From assembly GCF_021287045.1 (NCBI RefSeq), contig NZ_JAJTBG010000005.1:124001-188000 (forward strand): 64,000 nt of DNA. Reading direction: 5' to 3'. A model generated the notes under the pieces. The model was given only the letters and a program-made list of their open reading frames with translations. It did no database searches and was not told the origin of the DNA. The translations under genes were made by a program, and so were the position numbers. Positions 44,007 through 54,270 of this stretch are shown piece after piece; the stretch's first letter is position 1, and the number at the start of each line of letters is the position of its first letter. The DNA comes from Oryzomicrobium sp. (GTDB lineage Bacteria > Pseudomonadota > Gammaproteobacteria > Burkholderiales > Rhodocyclaceae).

Positions 44007-46214
44007 ATGGCTTTCAACTTCAAGCTGCCGCAGTTCAGTCTGTCCCGCACGAAACGCCCCGATCCGGCCTCGGACCCCACCGTCTCCGCCCCGGCCCGCC
44101 CCCTGCGCGACCCCGTCGCCCCCCGTCCTGCCGGTACCGCTGCCTTCGCCGCGGGCAAGTCCGCCCCCAAGCTGGCCATGCCCGGCTTCCTGGCCGGCTA
44201 CCCGGTGGCCAAACAGTTGCAGATCCTGGGCGGCGCCCTGGTGGTGCTGCTGCTCGTCGACGGCCTGCTGGTCTGGCGCGACAACCGGGAAGCGGCCAAC
44301 GGCACCACCTACGTGTCCGCCGCCGGCGAGATGCGCATGCTCTCGCAGCGCATCTCCAAGGCCGCCTCCCTGGCCATCCAGGGCAACCAGACCGCCTTCG
44401 GCCAGCTCAAGGATTCCCGCGTCAAGTTCGCCGACCTGCTCGGCAAGCTGGCCCAGGGCGGCGAGATCAACGGGGTCAGCGTGCCCGCCTCGCCGGACAG
44501 CGTGACCACCGAACTGGGCACCCTGGAAGGCGAGTGGGGCAAGACCGAGAAAAACGCCGACAAACTGCTGGAGATGGAGAAGAACCTGGTCTCCCTGGGC
44601 AAGGACGTGGCCACCATCAACAACAAGAACCCGCAGTTGCTGGAGCTGGCCGAGCAGACCGCCTCGCTCAAGCTGCAAGGCGGCGGCGGCGCCCGGGAGA
44701 TCGTGGCCGCCAACCAATTGGTGATGCTCACCCAGCGGATCGCCAAGAACGCCTCGGCCCTGCTGGTGGGCGACGCCATCGACCCCGAGGTGGCCTTCCT
44801 GCTGGGCAAGGACACCAACAACTTCCGCGACATCCTGAACGGCCTGCTGCGCGGCAGCGAGACCCTCAAGGCGGTCACCGAGGGCGACACCCGGGCCAAG
44901 CTGACCGAGCTCGAAGCCGCCTTCAAGGAATACCAGGCCGCGGTGGGTGGCATCCTGGGCAGCATGCAGCGCCTGGTGGTGGCCAAGCAGTCCGGCGCCG
45001 CCATCTTCCGCGATTCGGAAAAGCTGCTGGAGCAGACCTCCAAGCTGCAGGACGCCTACCAGGCTGCCTTCGTCACCCGGGCCACCAACACGGTGCTGAT
45101 GACCGCCCTGTCCCTGGCCGCCCTGGCCCTGCTGGCCCTGATGGGCAAGTTGTACCTGGACGATTCGCGCCGCCGCGCCGAGGAGGCCGAGCGCCAGCGC
45201 CAGGAATCGGAACTGTCCAACCGTGCCAACCAGGACGCCATCCTGCGCCTGATGAACGAACTGGGCGATCTGGCCGACGGCGACCTGACCGTGACCGCCA
45301 CCGTGACCGAGGACATCACCGGCGCCATCGCCGACTCGATCAACTACACCATCGAAGAACTGCGCGTGCTGGTCGGCCGCATCAACGACGCCGCCAACCG
45401 GGTGACCGCCGCCACCGAGATGGCCAAGCAGAACTCCTCCGAGCTGCTCGCCGCCGCCGAGAAGCAGGCCGACGAGATTCAGGCCGCCGGCCGCTCGGTG
45501 CTCGACATGGCCCGCTCGATGAACCAGGTGTCGGGCAACGCCAACCGCTCCGCCGAGGTGGCCCAGCAGTCCCTGTCCGCCGCCGAGAAGGGCACCCAGG
45601 CGGTGCAGGATTCGATCCGCGGCATGAACGAGATCCGCGAGCAGATCCAGGAAACCGCCAAGCGCATCAAGCGCCTGGGCGAATCGTCCCAGGAGATCGG
45701 CGAAATCGTGGAACTGATCTCGGACATTACCGAGCAGACCAACGTGCTGGCCCTCAACGCCGCCATCCAGGCCGCCTCCGCCGGCGAGGCCGGCCGCGGC
45801 TTCACCGTGGTGGCCGAGGAAGTGCAGCGCCTGGCCGAACGCTCCGCCGAGGCGACCAAACAGATCGCCGCCATCGTCAAGACCATTCAGACCGACACCC
45901 AGGACGCGGTGGCGGCCATGGAAGAGTCCACCCAGGGCGTGGTCGAGGGGGCGCGCAAGTCGGACGCCGCCGGCCAGGCCCTGGCCGAGATCGGCGACGT
46001 GTCGCGTCAGCTCGCCAGTCTGATCGAAAACATCTCCACCGCCACCCAGGGCCAGGCCCAGTCGGCCACCCAGGTAGCCAACACCATGTCCGGCATCCTG
46101 CGCATCACCGAGCAGACCACCGCCGGCACCCAGCGCACCGCCGAGGCGGTGGGCGAACTGGCCGGCCTCGCCTCCGAACTGAAGGGCTCGGTGGCCGGCT
46201 TCAAGGTGAACTGA
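44007..46214 (+). CDS. pilJ: Type IV pilus methyl-accepting chemotaxis protein PilJ
   Basis: Membrane receptor of 735 residues. A cytoplasmic N-terminal tail of about 65 residues rich in Pro and Ala precedes TM1 (about 72-92, [20 protein letters not shown]). The periplasmic part carries two PilJ-type ligand modules ([19 protein letters not shown] and [18 protein letters not shown]). TM2 is at about 360-380, a HAMP follows, then the signalling domain with hairpin tip near residue 565 ([18 protein letters not shown]). GGGAG precedes ATG 44007. It signals to ChpA via PilI. Confidence 0.94.
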   Translation: MAFNFKLPQFSLSRTKRPDPASDPTVSAPARPLRDPVAPRPAGTAAFAAGKSAPKLAMPGFLAGYPVAKQLQILGGALVVLLLVDGLLVWRDNREAANGTTYVSAAGEMRMLSQRISKAASLAIQGNQTAFGQLKDSRVKFADLLGKLAQGGEINGVSVPASPDSVTTELGTLEGEWGKTEKNADKLLEMEKNLVSLGKDVATINNKNPQLLELAEQTASLKLQGGGGAREIVAANQLVMLTQRIAKNASALLVGDAIDPEVAFLLGKDTNNFRDILNGLLRGSETLKAVTEGDTRAKLTELEAAFKEYQAAVGGILGSMQRLVVAKQSGAAIFRDSEKLLEQTSKLQDAYQAAFVTRATNTVLMTALSLAALALLALMGKLYLDDSRRRAEEAERQRQESELSNRANQDAILRLMNELGDLADGDLTVTATVTEDITGAIADSINYTIEELRVLVGRINDAANRVTAATEMAKQNSSELLAAAEKQADEIQAAGRSVLDMARSMNQVSGNANRSAEVAQQSLSAAEKGTQAVQDSIRGMNEIREQIQETAKRIKRLGESSQEIGEIVELISDITEQTNVLALNAAIQAASAGEAGRGFTVVAEEVQRLAERSAEATKQIAAIVKTIQTDTQDAVAAMEESTQGVVEGARKSDAAGQALAEIGDVSRQLASLIENISTATQGQAQSATQVANTMSGILRITEQTTAGTQRTAEAVGELAGLASELKGSVAGFKVN

Positions 46215-46242
46215 ACGCTCCCGCCCCACCCTGACCGCGACA

Positions 46243-49200
46243 ATGACGAGCAATGCGCTGATGGCCAACGAGTTCGAGGTGTTTGACATCGGCCCCCTCA
46301 CCTGGGTGAAGGGGGAAATCGACCAGGCCCTGGACCGGGCCCTGGGCGCCCTGGACCAGGCCGCCAGCAAGGCCGACGCCACCCAGGTCAAATTCGCCCG
46401 CACCCACCTGCACCAGGTCCAGGGGGCGCTGGCCATCGTCGGTCTGGACGGGGTGACCCGCTTCGCCGAGGCCAGCGAGGCTTACCTTGCGGCCCTGGAA
46501 GCCGCGGATCAGCCCCTCGGCGAGGACCGCCTGGCCCTGGCCCGCCAGGCCCTGCAAGCCATCCACCACTACCTGGACGGCCTGCTCGACGGCGCTCCGG
46601 ACCAACCCCTCAAGCTGTACCCCCTCTACCAGTCCCTGGCCCAGGCCCGGGGCGCGGCGGCCTCCCCCGCCGAACTGTTCTTCCCCGACCTGTCGCGGCG
46701 CCCGCCCAAGCGCGCCTCGTCCCTCACCCCGCCGGACCCTGGCGCCGCCCTGCGCGCCGCCCGGGCCCGCTACCAGCGCGGCCTGCTCGGCTGGATCCGC
46801 GGCCAGGGGATGGCCCAGCGCGTCGGCGCCGCCGACATGCGCGACGCGGTGCGGGCAATCGAGGCCATGCAGGATTCCCCGGCCACCCGCAGCTTCTGGT
46901 GGGGCGCCCTGGGCTTCCTCGCCGCCCTGGCCGAGGGCGACCTGGACAAGCACGGCGAGATCAACGGCCTGCTCAGCCGCATCGACCAGCAGATCAAGCG
47001 CCTCATCGACGGCTCGCGCACCGTGGCCGAACGGCTGCAACGCGACGTGCTCTACGCCCTCACCCAGGCCGGCGACGGCGCCCCCGAGGCGAAAGCCGCC
47101 CGGGCCCTGTACAACCTGGACGACGCCTCGCTGCACGACGCCGCCGCCCCGGCGCCGGAAACCGGCGCCCTGCGCCGCGCCAAGGAGGCCGTCGCCGAAG
47201 CCGAGGAAGCCTGGGGCCGCTTCTGCGCCGGCCAGGCCTCGGCCCTGGCCGTGTTCCGCGACAAGGCCGCCCTGTTCGCCCAGGCGGTGGACGGGCTGAC
47301 CCAGACCGACTACCGGCGCCTCGCCCAGGCCATCCAGGCCGGCGCCGCCTGGTTGGGCGACGACCCCAGCCGACACGGCGAGCCCCTGGCCATGGAAATG
47401 GCCACCGCCCTGCTGCTGGCCGACATGGCCCAGGAAAACTATGCCCGCCTGGGCGGCGACTTTGCCCACCAGGTGGACGTCACCGTGGCACGCCTGCACG
47501 GCTGCATGGCCGGCACCCCGCCGGTGGAAGGAAGCGAGCTGCCCGAGCTGGACGAAATGTCCCGGCTCGCCCAGGAAAAGCTGCTGCTCTCCCAGGTCGC
47601 CCGGGAAATGCAGAGCAACCTGCAGCAGATCGAGCAGATCCTCGACACCTTCTTCCGCAACCCCGCCAACCGGGCCGACCTGCCCGGGGTCTCGCCCCTC
47701 ATCAAACAGGTCGCCGGCGCCCTGGCCATGCTCGGCCAGAACGGGGCGGTACACGCCATCAACGGCTGCGACGCCATCGTCGCCGGCTTCGCCGCCAGCG
47801 ACGCCGCCCCGGACCCGGCCGCCTGCGAGCAGGTGGCCCAGACCCTGTCGGCCCTGGGCTTCTTCATCGACACCCTGCCCCGGGAACTGGCCCGCCAGGA
47901 CAGCGGCGGCAAAAAGCGCAAGGGCGGGCCCGATTTCGACGCCTTCGTCCAGGGCCTCGGTCCCCGGGATGCCCAACCCGAGGCCACCGAGCCGGCCACG
48001 GTGGAGCAGGAGATCGCCCGCCAGACCAAGGAAACCCAGGCCCTGCTGGAAGCGGTCAAGGCCCAGCCTGCCGACGAATCCCTGCGCCAGGAGCTGAAGC
48101 AAAACCTGAAGTCCCTGCAAAAGGACGCCGACCTGGTGGCCGATGCCAAGCTGGGCCAGCAGGCCCAGGCGGTGCTCAGCGCCCTCGACGGCCTGGAGCC
48201 GCCGGCCCCGGCCGCCGGCGACGACGGCGCCGCCTGGGACCCGACGGCCTCCCTGGTGTCCCTGGAATCCGCCGCCTTCGCCCCGACCCCGGCGGCCCCC
48301 TCGGCCTCGACCCTCAAGCTCCTCGCCGCCAGCGACGAAGAGATCGACGCCGAGCTGCTGGAAATCTTCCTCGAGGAAGCCAAGGAGGTGCTTGGCACCT
48401 ACCGGGAGCAGCTCGACGCCCTGCACCGGGAACCGGGCAACGTCGAAGTGCTCACCATCCTGCGCCGCAACGTCCACACCCTGAAGGGCAGCGGCCGCAT
48501 GGTGGGGCTCAAGGATTTCGGCGAGACCGCCTGGTCCATCGAGCAGGTGCTCAACCTCTGGCTGCGCCAGGAGCATCCGGTCGGCCCGACCCTGTTCGAA
48601 CTGCTCGAACAGGCCCACGCCCTGTTCGCCGAGTGGGTGCGCCATCTGGACGCCCACGACCACATGGCCCCGGACCCGGCCGACCTGGTGGCCTTCGCCG
48701 ATGCCATGCGCACCCAGGGCCCCGCCTGTAGCGGCCCGCCGGCGCCAAGCGCCGCCCCCGCCGAAACCCTGCTACCCGACCTGCCGGCGGATGCCGGGGC
48801 AGACGCCGAAGGCGCCGTGGACGGCGCCAACGCCGCCGAACCGCCGATGGATGAGGCGCCCTTTGCCGAGGAAATCCTCACCCCCGAACCGCCCACTCCT
48901 GTCCAGGACGAGGACTACGGCCCCCCGCCCACCCAGACCCTGACCATTTCCCCCACCCTCTACCAGATCTTCCTGGAAGAGGCCCAAGGCCACCTGCAGG
49001 CCCTGCGCCAGGGCATGGACCATCTGGTCGCCCACCCGGCCGACGGCCTGCCCGGCGGCATCGAGCGGGCCGCCCACACCCTGGGCGGCATCGCCGGCAC
49101 CCTGGGGCTGAACGCCATCAACCGCCTCGGCATCGCCCTTGAGCACGCCCTGCTGCGCCGCTCCCACGCGCCCCAGCCGGACGATCCGTACGCCCTGGCG

Positions 49201-52200
49201 ATCCTCGCCGACGCCGTGTCCGCCCTGGAGGACATGGTCGCCAAGGTGGCCGACCACGCTCCGCCACCGGCCCGCCCCGAACTGGAAATGGCAGTGGAGG
49301 AGCTCTACTCCCTGTCCGCCAGCCGCGTCGGCGGCCCCCTGAGCCTGGAAGCCTTCGCCGCCCTGGACAGCCACCACGACGACTTCGCCGACGCCCCCGC
49401 CCTCGACTTTCCCGACCTGGTTCTGCCCGGCGAAGCCCCGGACCAGCCGGAAGCGCTGGACGTGGAAGTGGACGACGGCCTGAGCCTGGAACTGGGCCTC
49501 GGTCTCGATCAGGACCTGGGTCAGGAGCTGGGCGCCCCCCAAGGCTCCGGCGAGGCGCCAGCCAGCGCAATGGAGACCGAGTTCTCCGCCGCACCGGCCG
49601 CCACTGCCGACGAGACCGCCGCAGCTCTGCTTCCGGCCGTGGACGAAGCCGAGCCTGCCGATACGACGCCCCTGGCGCCCCCAGCCAGCCTGGATGAACC
49701 GGACGACCTCGTCGAGATCGCCCTGCCCGACCTGGCAGACGCCTTCCCCGCCCTGGGCGCCGCCGCAGAAACCGGCACCGAAGAATACGCGGCCGAAATC
49801 CCGGCCAGCAGCGCCCCCGCCATCGACGACAGCGCAAACCTGGACCTGCTGCCCCCCGACTCCCCGGACCAGGACCTGTTGCCGATCTTCATCGAGGAAG
49901 CCCAGGAACTGGTCACCGCCATCGCCGACGGCCTGCGCCGCTGGCGCGACGAACCGGGCGACGGCGAACACCAGAACGCCATGTTCCGCCTGCTGCACAC
50001 CCTCAAGGGCAGTGCCCGCATGGCCGGCGCCTACTCCATGGGCGAACTGACCCACGGTCTGGAATCCCGGGTGGAAATGGCCGCCGGCATCGCCCCGGTG
50101 ACCTCGGCCTACCTGGACGAACTCGAAGCCGCCTTCGACCTGGTCGCCCAGCAGGTCGAGCGCCTGGCCACGGGCCAGACTTCCCAGGCAGTGGCGCCCC
50201 CCACCTACCGGCAGCCGCCCCAGGGCGCACCCCTGGCCGAATCCCTAGCCGACTCCCGGCCGGAACCGGCACCCGCCGACGCGGATGCCGCAAGCCAGGT
50301 GGAGTCCGCGGTTGAGCCAGCCTTCTCCGCACCGGCAAGCAGCCCAACAGCCCCGTCGGCCGAACCCGGCCCGGCTGTCGACGCGGTCGCGGCTGCCACT
50401 GAAACGCCGGCAGAGGCTACGCCCGCCGCCGACGAGCGCCGCCACGAGCCCCGGCCCCCAACCAAGCCGGCCGAAGCCGAGACCGACGCCGCCGGCCGCT
50501 CGACCCTGCGGGTGCGCGCCGATCTGGTGGACCGGCTGGTGAACGAGGCCGGCGAAATCGCCATCGCCCGCTCCCGCATCGAAGGCGAGATGCGCGCCCT
50601 GAAAGGCTCCCTGCTCGACCTTACCGAGAACGTCATCCGCCTGCGCCGCCAGCTGCGCGAAATCGAAATCCAGGCCGAAACCCAGATCCAGGCCAACCAG
50701 GTCGTCGCCGACACGGCCAAGCCCGACTTCGACCCCCTGGAGCTGGACCGCTTCACCCGCTTCCAGGAGCTGACGCGGATGATGGCCGAGTCGGTGAACG
50801 ACGTGGCCACGGTGCAGCAGAGCCTGCTGAAGAACCTGGACGACGCCAACTCGGCGCTCAACGCCCAGTCGCGCCTGACCCGGGAACTGCAACAAGCCCT
50901 GCTGTCGGTGCGCATGGTGCCCTTCGGCAGCCAGGCCGACCGGCTCTACCGCCTGGTGCGCCAGACCGCCCGGGAACTGGGCAAGAAGGCCGCCCTGGAC
51001 ATCCTGGGGGTGCAGGTGGAACTCGACCGGGGCGTGCTCGAACGCATGCTCGCCCCCCTGGAGCACATGCTGCGCAACGGCGTCGCCCACGGCCTGGAAG
51101 CCCCGGCCGAACGCCTGGCCCAGGGCAAGCCGGAAACCGGCCAGCTGACCCTGAAGGCGGCCCAGGAAGGCAACGAGATCCACATCACCCTGAGCGACGA
51201 CGGCCCCGGCATCGACCTCGCCCGGGTGCGGGACAAGGCCCTGGCCGCCGGGTTGGTCGACGCCGGCATCGGCACCGAAACCGCCGAGGACCGGCAGCGC
51301 CTGATGGCCTGCATCTTCGAGCCGGGCTTCTCCACCGCCAGCGAAGTGTCCCGGGTCGCGGGCCGCGGCGTCGGCATGGACGTGGTCAAGACCGAAGTGG
51401 AAGTCCTGGGCGGCCGGGTCGAGGTGGACAGCGAGACCGGCCGCGGCTCCCGCTTCAACATCTACCTGCCCCTCACCCTGGCGGTCACCCAGGCCCTGCT
51501 GGTGCGCATCGGCAACCGCCGCTACGCCATCCCCTCGGCCATGATCGAGCAGGTCCAGGAACTCAAGGCCGAAGTCCTCGGCCGCATCCGCGAAGCCGGC
51601 CGCACCGCCTGGCTGGACAACGACTACCCCTACCACTTCCTGCCTCACCTGCTCGGCGAGCGGGAAGCCCTGCCCGAACCGCACCGCCTCAACTGGCTGC
51701 TGCTGCTGAAGAGCGGTACCCAGCGCATCGCCCTGCAAGTGGACGAACTGGCCGGCAACCAGGAAATCGTGGTCAAGAACGTCGGCCCCCAACTGGCCCG
51801 GGTAGCAGGCATCGACGGCGCCACGGTGCTCGGCGACGGCGAGATCGTGCTGATCCTCAACCCGGTGGCCCTGGCCCTCCAGGCCCCCACCGGACGCCCC
51901 CAGCACGCCACTACGGCCGCCGAGTCCGCCGACTCCGGCGCCACTCCCGCCCCGTCGTCATTCACCGCCACCCTGCCCACGGTGATGGTGGTGGACGACT
52001 CGATGACGGTGCGCAAGATCACCGGCCGCCTGATGGCCCGGGAGGGCTACCACGTGCTCACCGCCAAGGACGGCGTGGACGCCCTGGAGCAGATGCTCGA
52101 CGTGATCCCCGACGTGCTGCTGGTGGACATCGAGATGCCGCGCATGGACGGCTTCGACCTGACCCGCAACGTGCGCGCCGACGAGCGCCTGCGCGACATC

Positions 52201-52347
52201 CCGATCATCATGATCACCTCGCGCACCGCCGACAAGCACCGCAACCACGCCTTCGAGCTGGGGGTGGACCACTACCTGGGCAAGCCCTACCAGGAAGACG
52301 AACTGACCCGGCTGGTGGCCGAGAGCGTCGCCCGGCACCGGGCCTGA
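46243..52347 (+). CDS. chpA: Hybrid chemotaxis histidine kinase ChpA (PilL type)
   Basis: Kinase of the Pil-Chp system, 2034 residues. Three Hpt domains have a phospho-accepting His with good context: H745 (VHTLKGSGRMVG), H945 (AHTLGGIAGTLG) and H1252 (LHTLKGSARMAG). A fourth candidate, H57 in LHQVQGALAIVG, is degenerate. Ala/Pro-rich linkers join them. The CheA core begins near 1420 (dimerisation helices), with an ATPase domain (HMLRNGVAHGLE near 1605; DDGPGIDLARVRDKA; GRGVGMDVV). A CheW domain is followed by a receiver with D1962 in LLVDIEMPRMDGFD. This is the usual domain plan; P. aeruginosa ChpA (about 2480 residues) has more Hpt-like domains. Confidence 0.94.
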   Translation: MTSNALMANEFEVFDIGPLTWVKGEIDQALDRALGALDQAASKADATQVKFARTHLHQVQGALAIVGLDGVTRFAEASEAYLAALEAADQPLGEDRLALARQALQAIHHYLDGLLDGAPDQPLKLYPLYQSLAQARGAAASPAELFFPDLSRRPPKRASSLTPPDPGAALRAARARYQRGLLGWIRGQGMAQRVGAADMRDAVRAIEAMQDSPATRSFWWGALGFLAALAEGDLDKHGEINGLLSRIDQQIKRLIDGSRTVAERLQRDVLYALTQAGDGAPEAKAARALYNLDDASLHDAAAPAPETGALRRAKEAVAEAEEAWGRFCAGQASALAVFRDKAALFAQAVDGLTQTDYRRLAQAIQAGAAWLGDDPSRHGEPLAMEMATALLLADMAQENYARLGGDFAHQVDVTVARLHGCMAGTPPVEGSELPELDEMSRLAQEKLLLSQVAREMQSNLQQIEQILDTFFRNPANRADLPGVSPLIKQVAGALAMLGQNGAVHAINGCDAIVAGFAASDAAPDPAACEQVAQTLSALGFFIDTLPRELARQDSGGKKRKGGPDFDAFVQGLGPRDAQPEATEPATVEQEIARQTKETQALLEAVKAQPADESLRQELKQNLKSLQKDADLVADAKLGQQAQAVLSALDGLEPPAPAAGDDGAAWDPTASLVSLESAAFAPTPAAPSASTLKLLAASDEEIDAELLEIFLEEAKEVLGTYREQLDALHREPGNVEVLTILRRNVHTLKGSGRMVGLKDFGETAWSIEQVLNLWLRQEHPVGPTLFELLEQAHALFAEWVRHLDAHDHMAPDPADLVAFADAMRTQGPACSGPPAPSAAPAETLLPDLPADAGADAEGAVDGANAAEPPMDEAPFAEEILTPEPPTPVQDEDYGPPPTQTLTISPTLYQIFLEEAQGHLQALRQGMDHLVAHPADGLPGGIERAAHTLGGIAGTLGLNAINRLGIALEHALLRRSHAPQPDDPYALAILADAVSALEDMVAKVADHAPPPARPELEMAVEELYSLSASRVGGPLSLEAFAALDSHHDDFADAPALDFPDLVLPGEAPDQPEALDVEVDDGLSLELGLGLDQDLGQELGAPQGSGEAPASAMETEFSAAPAATADETAAALLPAVDEAEPADTTPLAPPASLDEPDDLVEIALPDLADAFPALGAAAETGTEEYAAEIPASSAPAIDDSANLDLLPPDSPDQDLLPIFIEEAQELVTAIADGLRRWRDEPGDGEHQNAMFRLLHTLKGSARMAGAYSMGELTHGLESRVEMAAGIAPVTSAYLDELEAAFDLVAQQVERLATGQTSQAVAPPTYRQPPQGAPLAESLADSRPEPAPADADAASQVESAVEPAFSAPASSPTAPSAEPGPAVDAVAAATETPAEATPAADERRHEPRPPTKPAEAETDAAGRSTLRVRADLVDRLVNEAGEIAIARSRIEGEMRALKGSLLDLTENVIRLRRQLREIEIQAETQIQANQVVADTAKPDFDPLELDRFTRFQELTRMMAESVNDVATVQQSLLKNLDDANSALNAQSRLTRELQQALLSVRMVPFGSQADRLYRLVRQTARELGKKAALDILGVQVELDRGVLERMLAPLEHMLRNGVAHGLEAPAERLAQGKPETGQLTLKAAQEGNEIHITLSDDGPGIDLARVRDKALAAGLVDAGIGTETAEDRQRLMACIFEPGFSTASEVSRVAGRGVGMDVVKTEVEVLGGRVEVDSETGRGSRFNIYLPLTLAVTQALLVRIGNRRYAIPSAMIEQVQELKAEVLGRIREAGRTAWLDNDYPYHFLPHLLGEREALPEPHRLNWLLLLKSGTQRIALQVDELAGNQEIVVKNVGPQLARVAGIDGATVLGDGEIVLILNPVALALQAPTGRPQHATTAAESADSGATPAPSSFTATLPTVMVVDDSMTVRKITGRLMAREGYHVLTAKDGVDALEQMLDVIPDVLLVDIEMPRMDGFDLTRNVRADERLRDIPIIMITSRTADKHRNHAFELGVDHYLGKPYQEDELTRLVAESVARHRA

Positions 52348-52367
52348 CCCTCGGGACCGGCCCCGGG

Positions 52368-52383
52368 CAAACCCCGCGCCAGT
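52368..52383. repeat. Copy of the dispersed CAAACCCCGCGCC repeat
   Basis: CAAACCCCGCGCCAGT is identical to 16835-16850, and the following CTCTTCAGGCAACTCCCTGCAAACACC aligns with 16857 onward. It lies between the chpA stop and its terminator. Confidence 0.6.
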
Positions 52384-52410
52384 CCTCGCTCTTCAGGCAA
52401 CTCCCTGCAA

Positions 52411-52450
52411 ACACCCCGCCCAGCCCAGTGCTCGGCGGGGTGTATTTTTT
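52411..52450 (+). terminator. Intrinsic terminator of the pil-chp operon
   Basis: ACACCCCGCC (52411-52420) pairs with GGCGGGGTGT (52434-52443), followed by A and T6 (52445-52450). This is a textbook rho-independent terminator ending the pilGHIJ-chpA transcript. Confidence 0.92.
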
Positions 52451-52498
52451 CCACCCGCCGCCCCCTGCCATAACGGCGCCGGCCCATGCCCGCCGGCC

Positions 52499-52514
52499 TG
52501 TCGCGAACCCGACA
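52499..52514 (+). promoter_or_regulatory. NifA upstream activator site
   Basis: TGTCGCGAACCCGACA matches the NifA consensus TGT-N10-ACA exactly. It sits about 86 bases upstream of the -24 element of the nifV promoter, the normal range for an enhancer-type NifA site. Confidence 0.75.
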
Positions 52515-52536
52515 ATGTCGCCTTTCGCCCCCGGCC

Positions 52537-52549
52537 CCAACACTTGATA
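52537..52549 (-). promoter_or_regulatory. IHF-like site between NifA site and nifV promoter
   Basis: On the minus strand TATCAAGTGTTGG matches WATCAA-N4-TTR with one mismatch. It lies between the NifA site and the sigma-54 promoter, where IHF bends DNA in nif promoters. Confidence 0.45.
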
Positions 52550-52599
52550 CTAGAAAGCAACATGCTGTTCTAAAAGCAGTTTTCGGTAAAAACCCAGGC

Positions 52600-52615
52600 T
52601 GGCATCGAAGTTGCA
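52600..52615 (+). promoter_or_regulatory. Sigma-54 (-24/-12) promoter of nifV
   Basis: TGGCATCGAAGTTGCA has GG and GC spaced by exactly 10 bases and matches TGGCAC-N5-TTGCA at all but one key base. It is 32 bases upstream of the nifV ATG. Together with the NifA site it indicates nitrogen-fixation control. Confidence 0.85.
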
Positions 52616-52646
52616 CTACGCAGGTCACGACCCTGCGAGGTGCCCC

Positions 52647-53849
52647 ATGCCCCTACCTTTCGTCACCCTCAACGACACGACGCTGCGCGACGGCGAGCAG
52701 ACCGCCGGCGTGGCGTTTTCCGCCGACGAAAAGCTGGCCATCGCAACCGCCCTGGCCGAGGCCGGCGTTCCGGAAATGGAAGTCGGTATTCCCGCCATGG
52801 GGCGGGAGGAACAGGAAGTCATCGCCGCCCTGGCCCGCCAGGGGCTGCCGGTCCGGCTGATGAGCTGGGCGCGCATGTGCGACGACGACCTGAATGCGGC
52901 GCGACGCTGCCAGACCGATTGGATCAACCTGTCGATCCCGGTATCGGACATCCAGCTGTCGCACAAGCTCAAGCGCGACCGGGCTTGGGCACTCAAGACC
53001 GTTGCCCGCATGGTGCCCAAGGCGGTGGATGCCGGCTTCATCGTCTCGGTAGGGGGCGAGGACGCTTCGCGGGCCGACCCGGAATTCCTCCACCGGGTTC
53101 TGGAAACGGCCGAAAGGGCCGGCGCCAATCGCTTTCGCTACGCCGACACCCTGGGGGTGCTCGACCCTTTCGCCACCTACGCCCGTATCGGCTCGCTCAA
53201 GAGCCGCTCCAGCCTGCCCCTGGAGATGCATGCCCACGACGACCTGGGGCTGGCCACCGCCAATACCCTGGCAGCCATCCTGGCCGGCGCCTCGGCGGTC
53301 AACACCACGGTCAACGGCCTGGGTGAGCGGGCCGGCAACGCCCCCCTGGAAGAAACGGTGATGGCCCTCAAGCACCTGCACGGCATCGCCACCGGGGTAG
53401 ACACCGCCGCCCTGCCCGCCATTTCGGCCCTGGTGGCCCTGGCCTCGGGCCGGCCGGTGGCGGCCAACAAGTCCATCGTCGGCGACATGGTGTTCACCCA
53501 CGAGGCCGGCATCCACGTCGACGGCCTGACCAAGAATCCGGACAACTACCAGGGCTTCGACCCGGCCGAGCTGGGACGCGGCCACCGGGTGGTGCTGGGC
53601 AAGCACTCCGGGTCCGCCGCCCTGATCCAGGCCTACCGGGACCTGGGCATCGACCTGGACGCCGACCGGGCGGCCCGCATCCTGCAACGGGTACGCCGCC
53701 ACGCCACCGAGTGCAAGCGCCCGCCGGGCTTTCGCGAGCTGATGGGCTACTACCTGGACACCCTGCGTCCGGCTGCCGCGACGATTCCGGGTGCGGCCCG
53801 CCCCTTGCCTGCCCGGGGCATTCCGGCTCCCCAGCCCCGCCCCCTGTAG
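52647..53849 (+). CDS. nifV: Homocitrate synthase NifV
   Basis: Condenses acetyl-CoA with 2-oxoglutarate to (R)-homocitrate, the organic ligand of FeMo-cofactor. The 400 residues carry the catalytic barrel [28 protein letters not shown], the metal-binding HxH in [19 protein letters not shown] and [11 protein letters not shown]. The C-terminal [17 protein letters not shown] and [13 protein letters not shown] are typical. Family members average about 380, so there is a short Pro-rich tail. The sigma-54 promoter and NifA site upstream, and nifW downstream, separate it from leuA-type relatives. Confidence 0.96.
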   Translation: MPLPFVTLNDTTLRDGEQTAGVAFSADEKLAIATALAEAGVPEMEVGIPAMGREEQEVIAALARQGLPVRLMSWARMCDDDLNAARRCQTDWINLSIPVSDIQLSHKLKRDRAWALKTVARMVPKAVDAGFIVSVGGEDASRADPEFLHRVLETAERAGANRFRYADTLGVLDPFATYARIGSLKSRSSLPLEMHAHDDLGLATANTLAAILAGASAVNTTVNGLGERAGNAPLEETVMALKHLHGIATGVDTAALPAISALVALASGRPVAANKSIVGDMVFTHEAGIHVDGLTKNPDNYQGFDPAELGRGHRVVLGKHSGSAALIQAYRDLGIDLDADRAARILQRVRRHATECKRPPGFRELMGYYLDTLRPAAATIPGAARPLPARGIPAPQPRPL

Positions 53850-53901
53850 CGCCAAGTAGCGCCAAGCCCCTTCCTACCGCCACCGCCTTGCGAGGTCCGC
53901 C

Positions 53902-54270
53902 ATGAGCGCCTTCACCGTCATCGAAGCCGACAACGTCGATCGCACCCCGACCCACCCGGGCTGGCTGATGCAGTTGTCGTCCCTGTCCACCGCCGAGGAA
54001 TTTCTCGCCTACTTCGGCCTGCCCTTCGACCCCCGGGTGGTCAACGTGAACCGTCTGCACATCCTCAAGCGCTTCCAGCAGTACCTGGCCCGGGACGGTG
54101 GCCTCACCGCCGTGGCTGCCGCCGGCCCGGCCGCCGTGGGCTCCCGGCTGGAAGCCGCCTACGGGGACTTCGTCAACGGCACCGCCCAGCAGCACAAGGT
54201 GTTCCCGGTATTCGAGCGGGGCACCCAGCGCATTTCCCTCCACCAGCTTCGCCGAGGCCATCATGCATAG
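53902..54270 (+). CDS. nifW: Nitrogenase stabilising/protective protein NifW
   Basis: Small protein of 122 residues that associates with the MoFe protein under oxygen stress and helps its maturation. Characteristic stretches are LSSLSTAEEFLAYFGLPFDPRVVNVNRLHILKRFQQYLARD and VFPVFERG near the C-terminus. ATG 53902 has GAGG upstream. The gene overlaps the start of fixA by eight bases, so translation is coupled. Confidence 0.93.
   Translation: MSAFTVIEADNVDRTPTHPGWLMQLSSLSTAEEFLAYFGLPFDPRVVNVNRLHILKRFQQYLARDGGLTAVAAAGPAAVGSRLEAAYGDFVNGTAQQHKVFPVFERGTQRISLHQLRRGHHA

Noticed and set aside
43875-48663. Two long minus-strand open frames (853 and 820 codons) opposite pilJ and chpA
   Set aside because: Low-complexity Gly/Gln/Leu/His composition and complete overlap with recognised genes mark them as shadows of GC-rich third positions.
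50245-51906. Minus-strand frame of 553 codons opposite the ChpA kinase core
   Set aside because: Antisense shadow; the plus-strand kinase motifs are unambiguous.
53841-53866. Tandem GTAGCGCCAA duplication after nifV
   Set aside because: Only ten bases in two copies; it includes the nifV stop and carries no further structure, so it is probably a simple slippage event.
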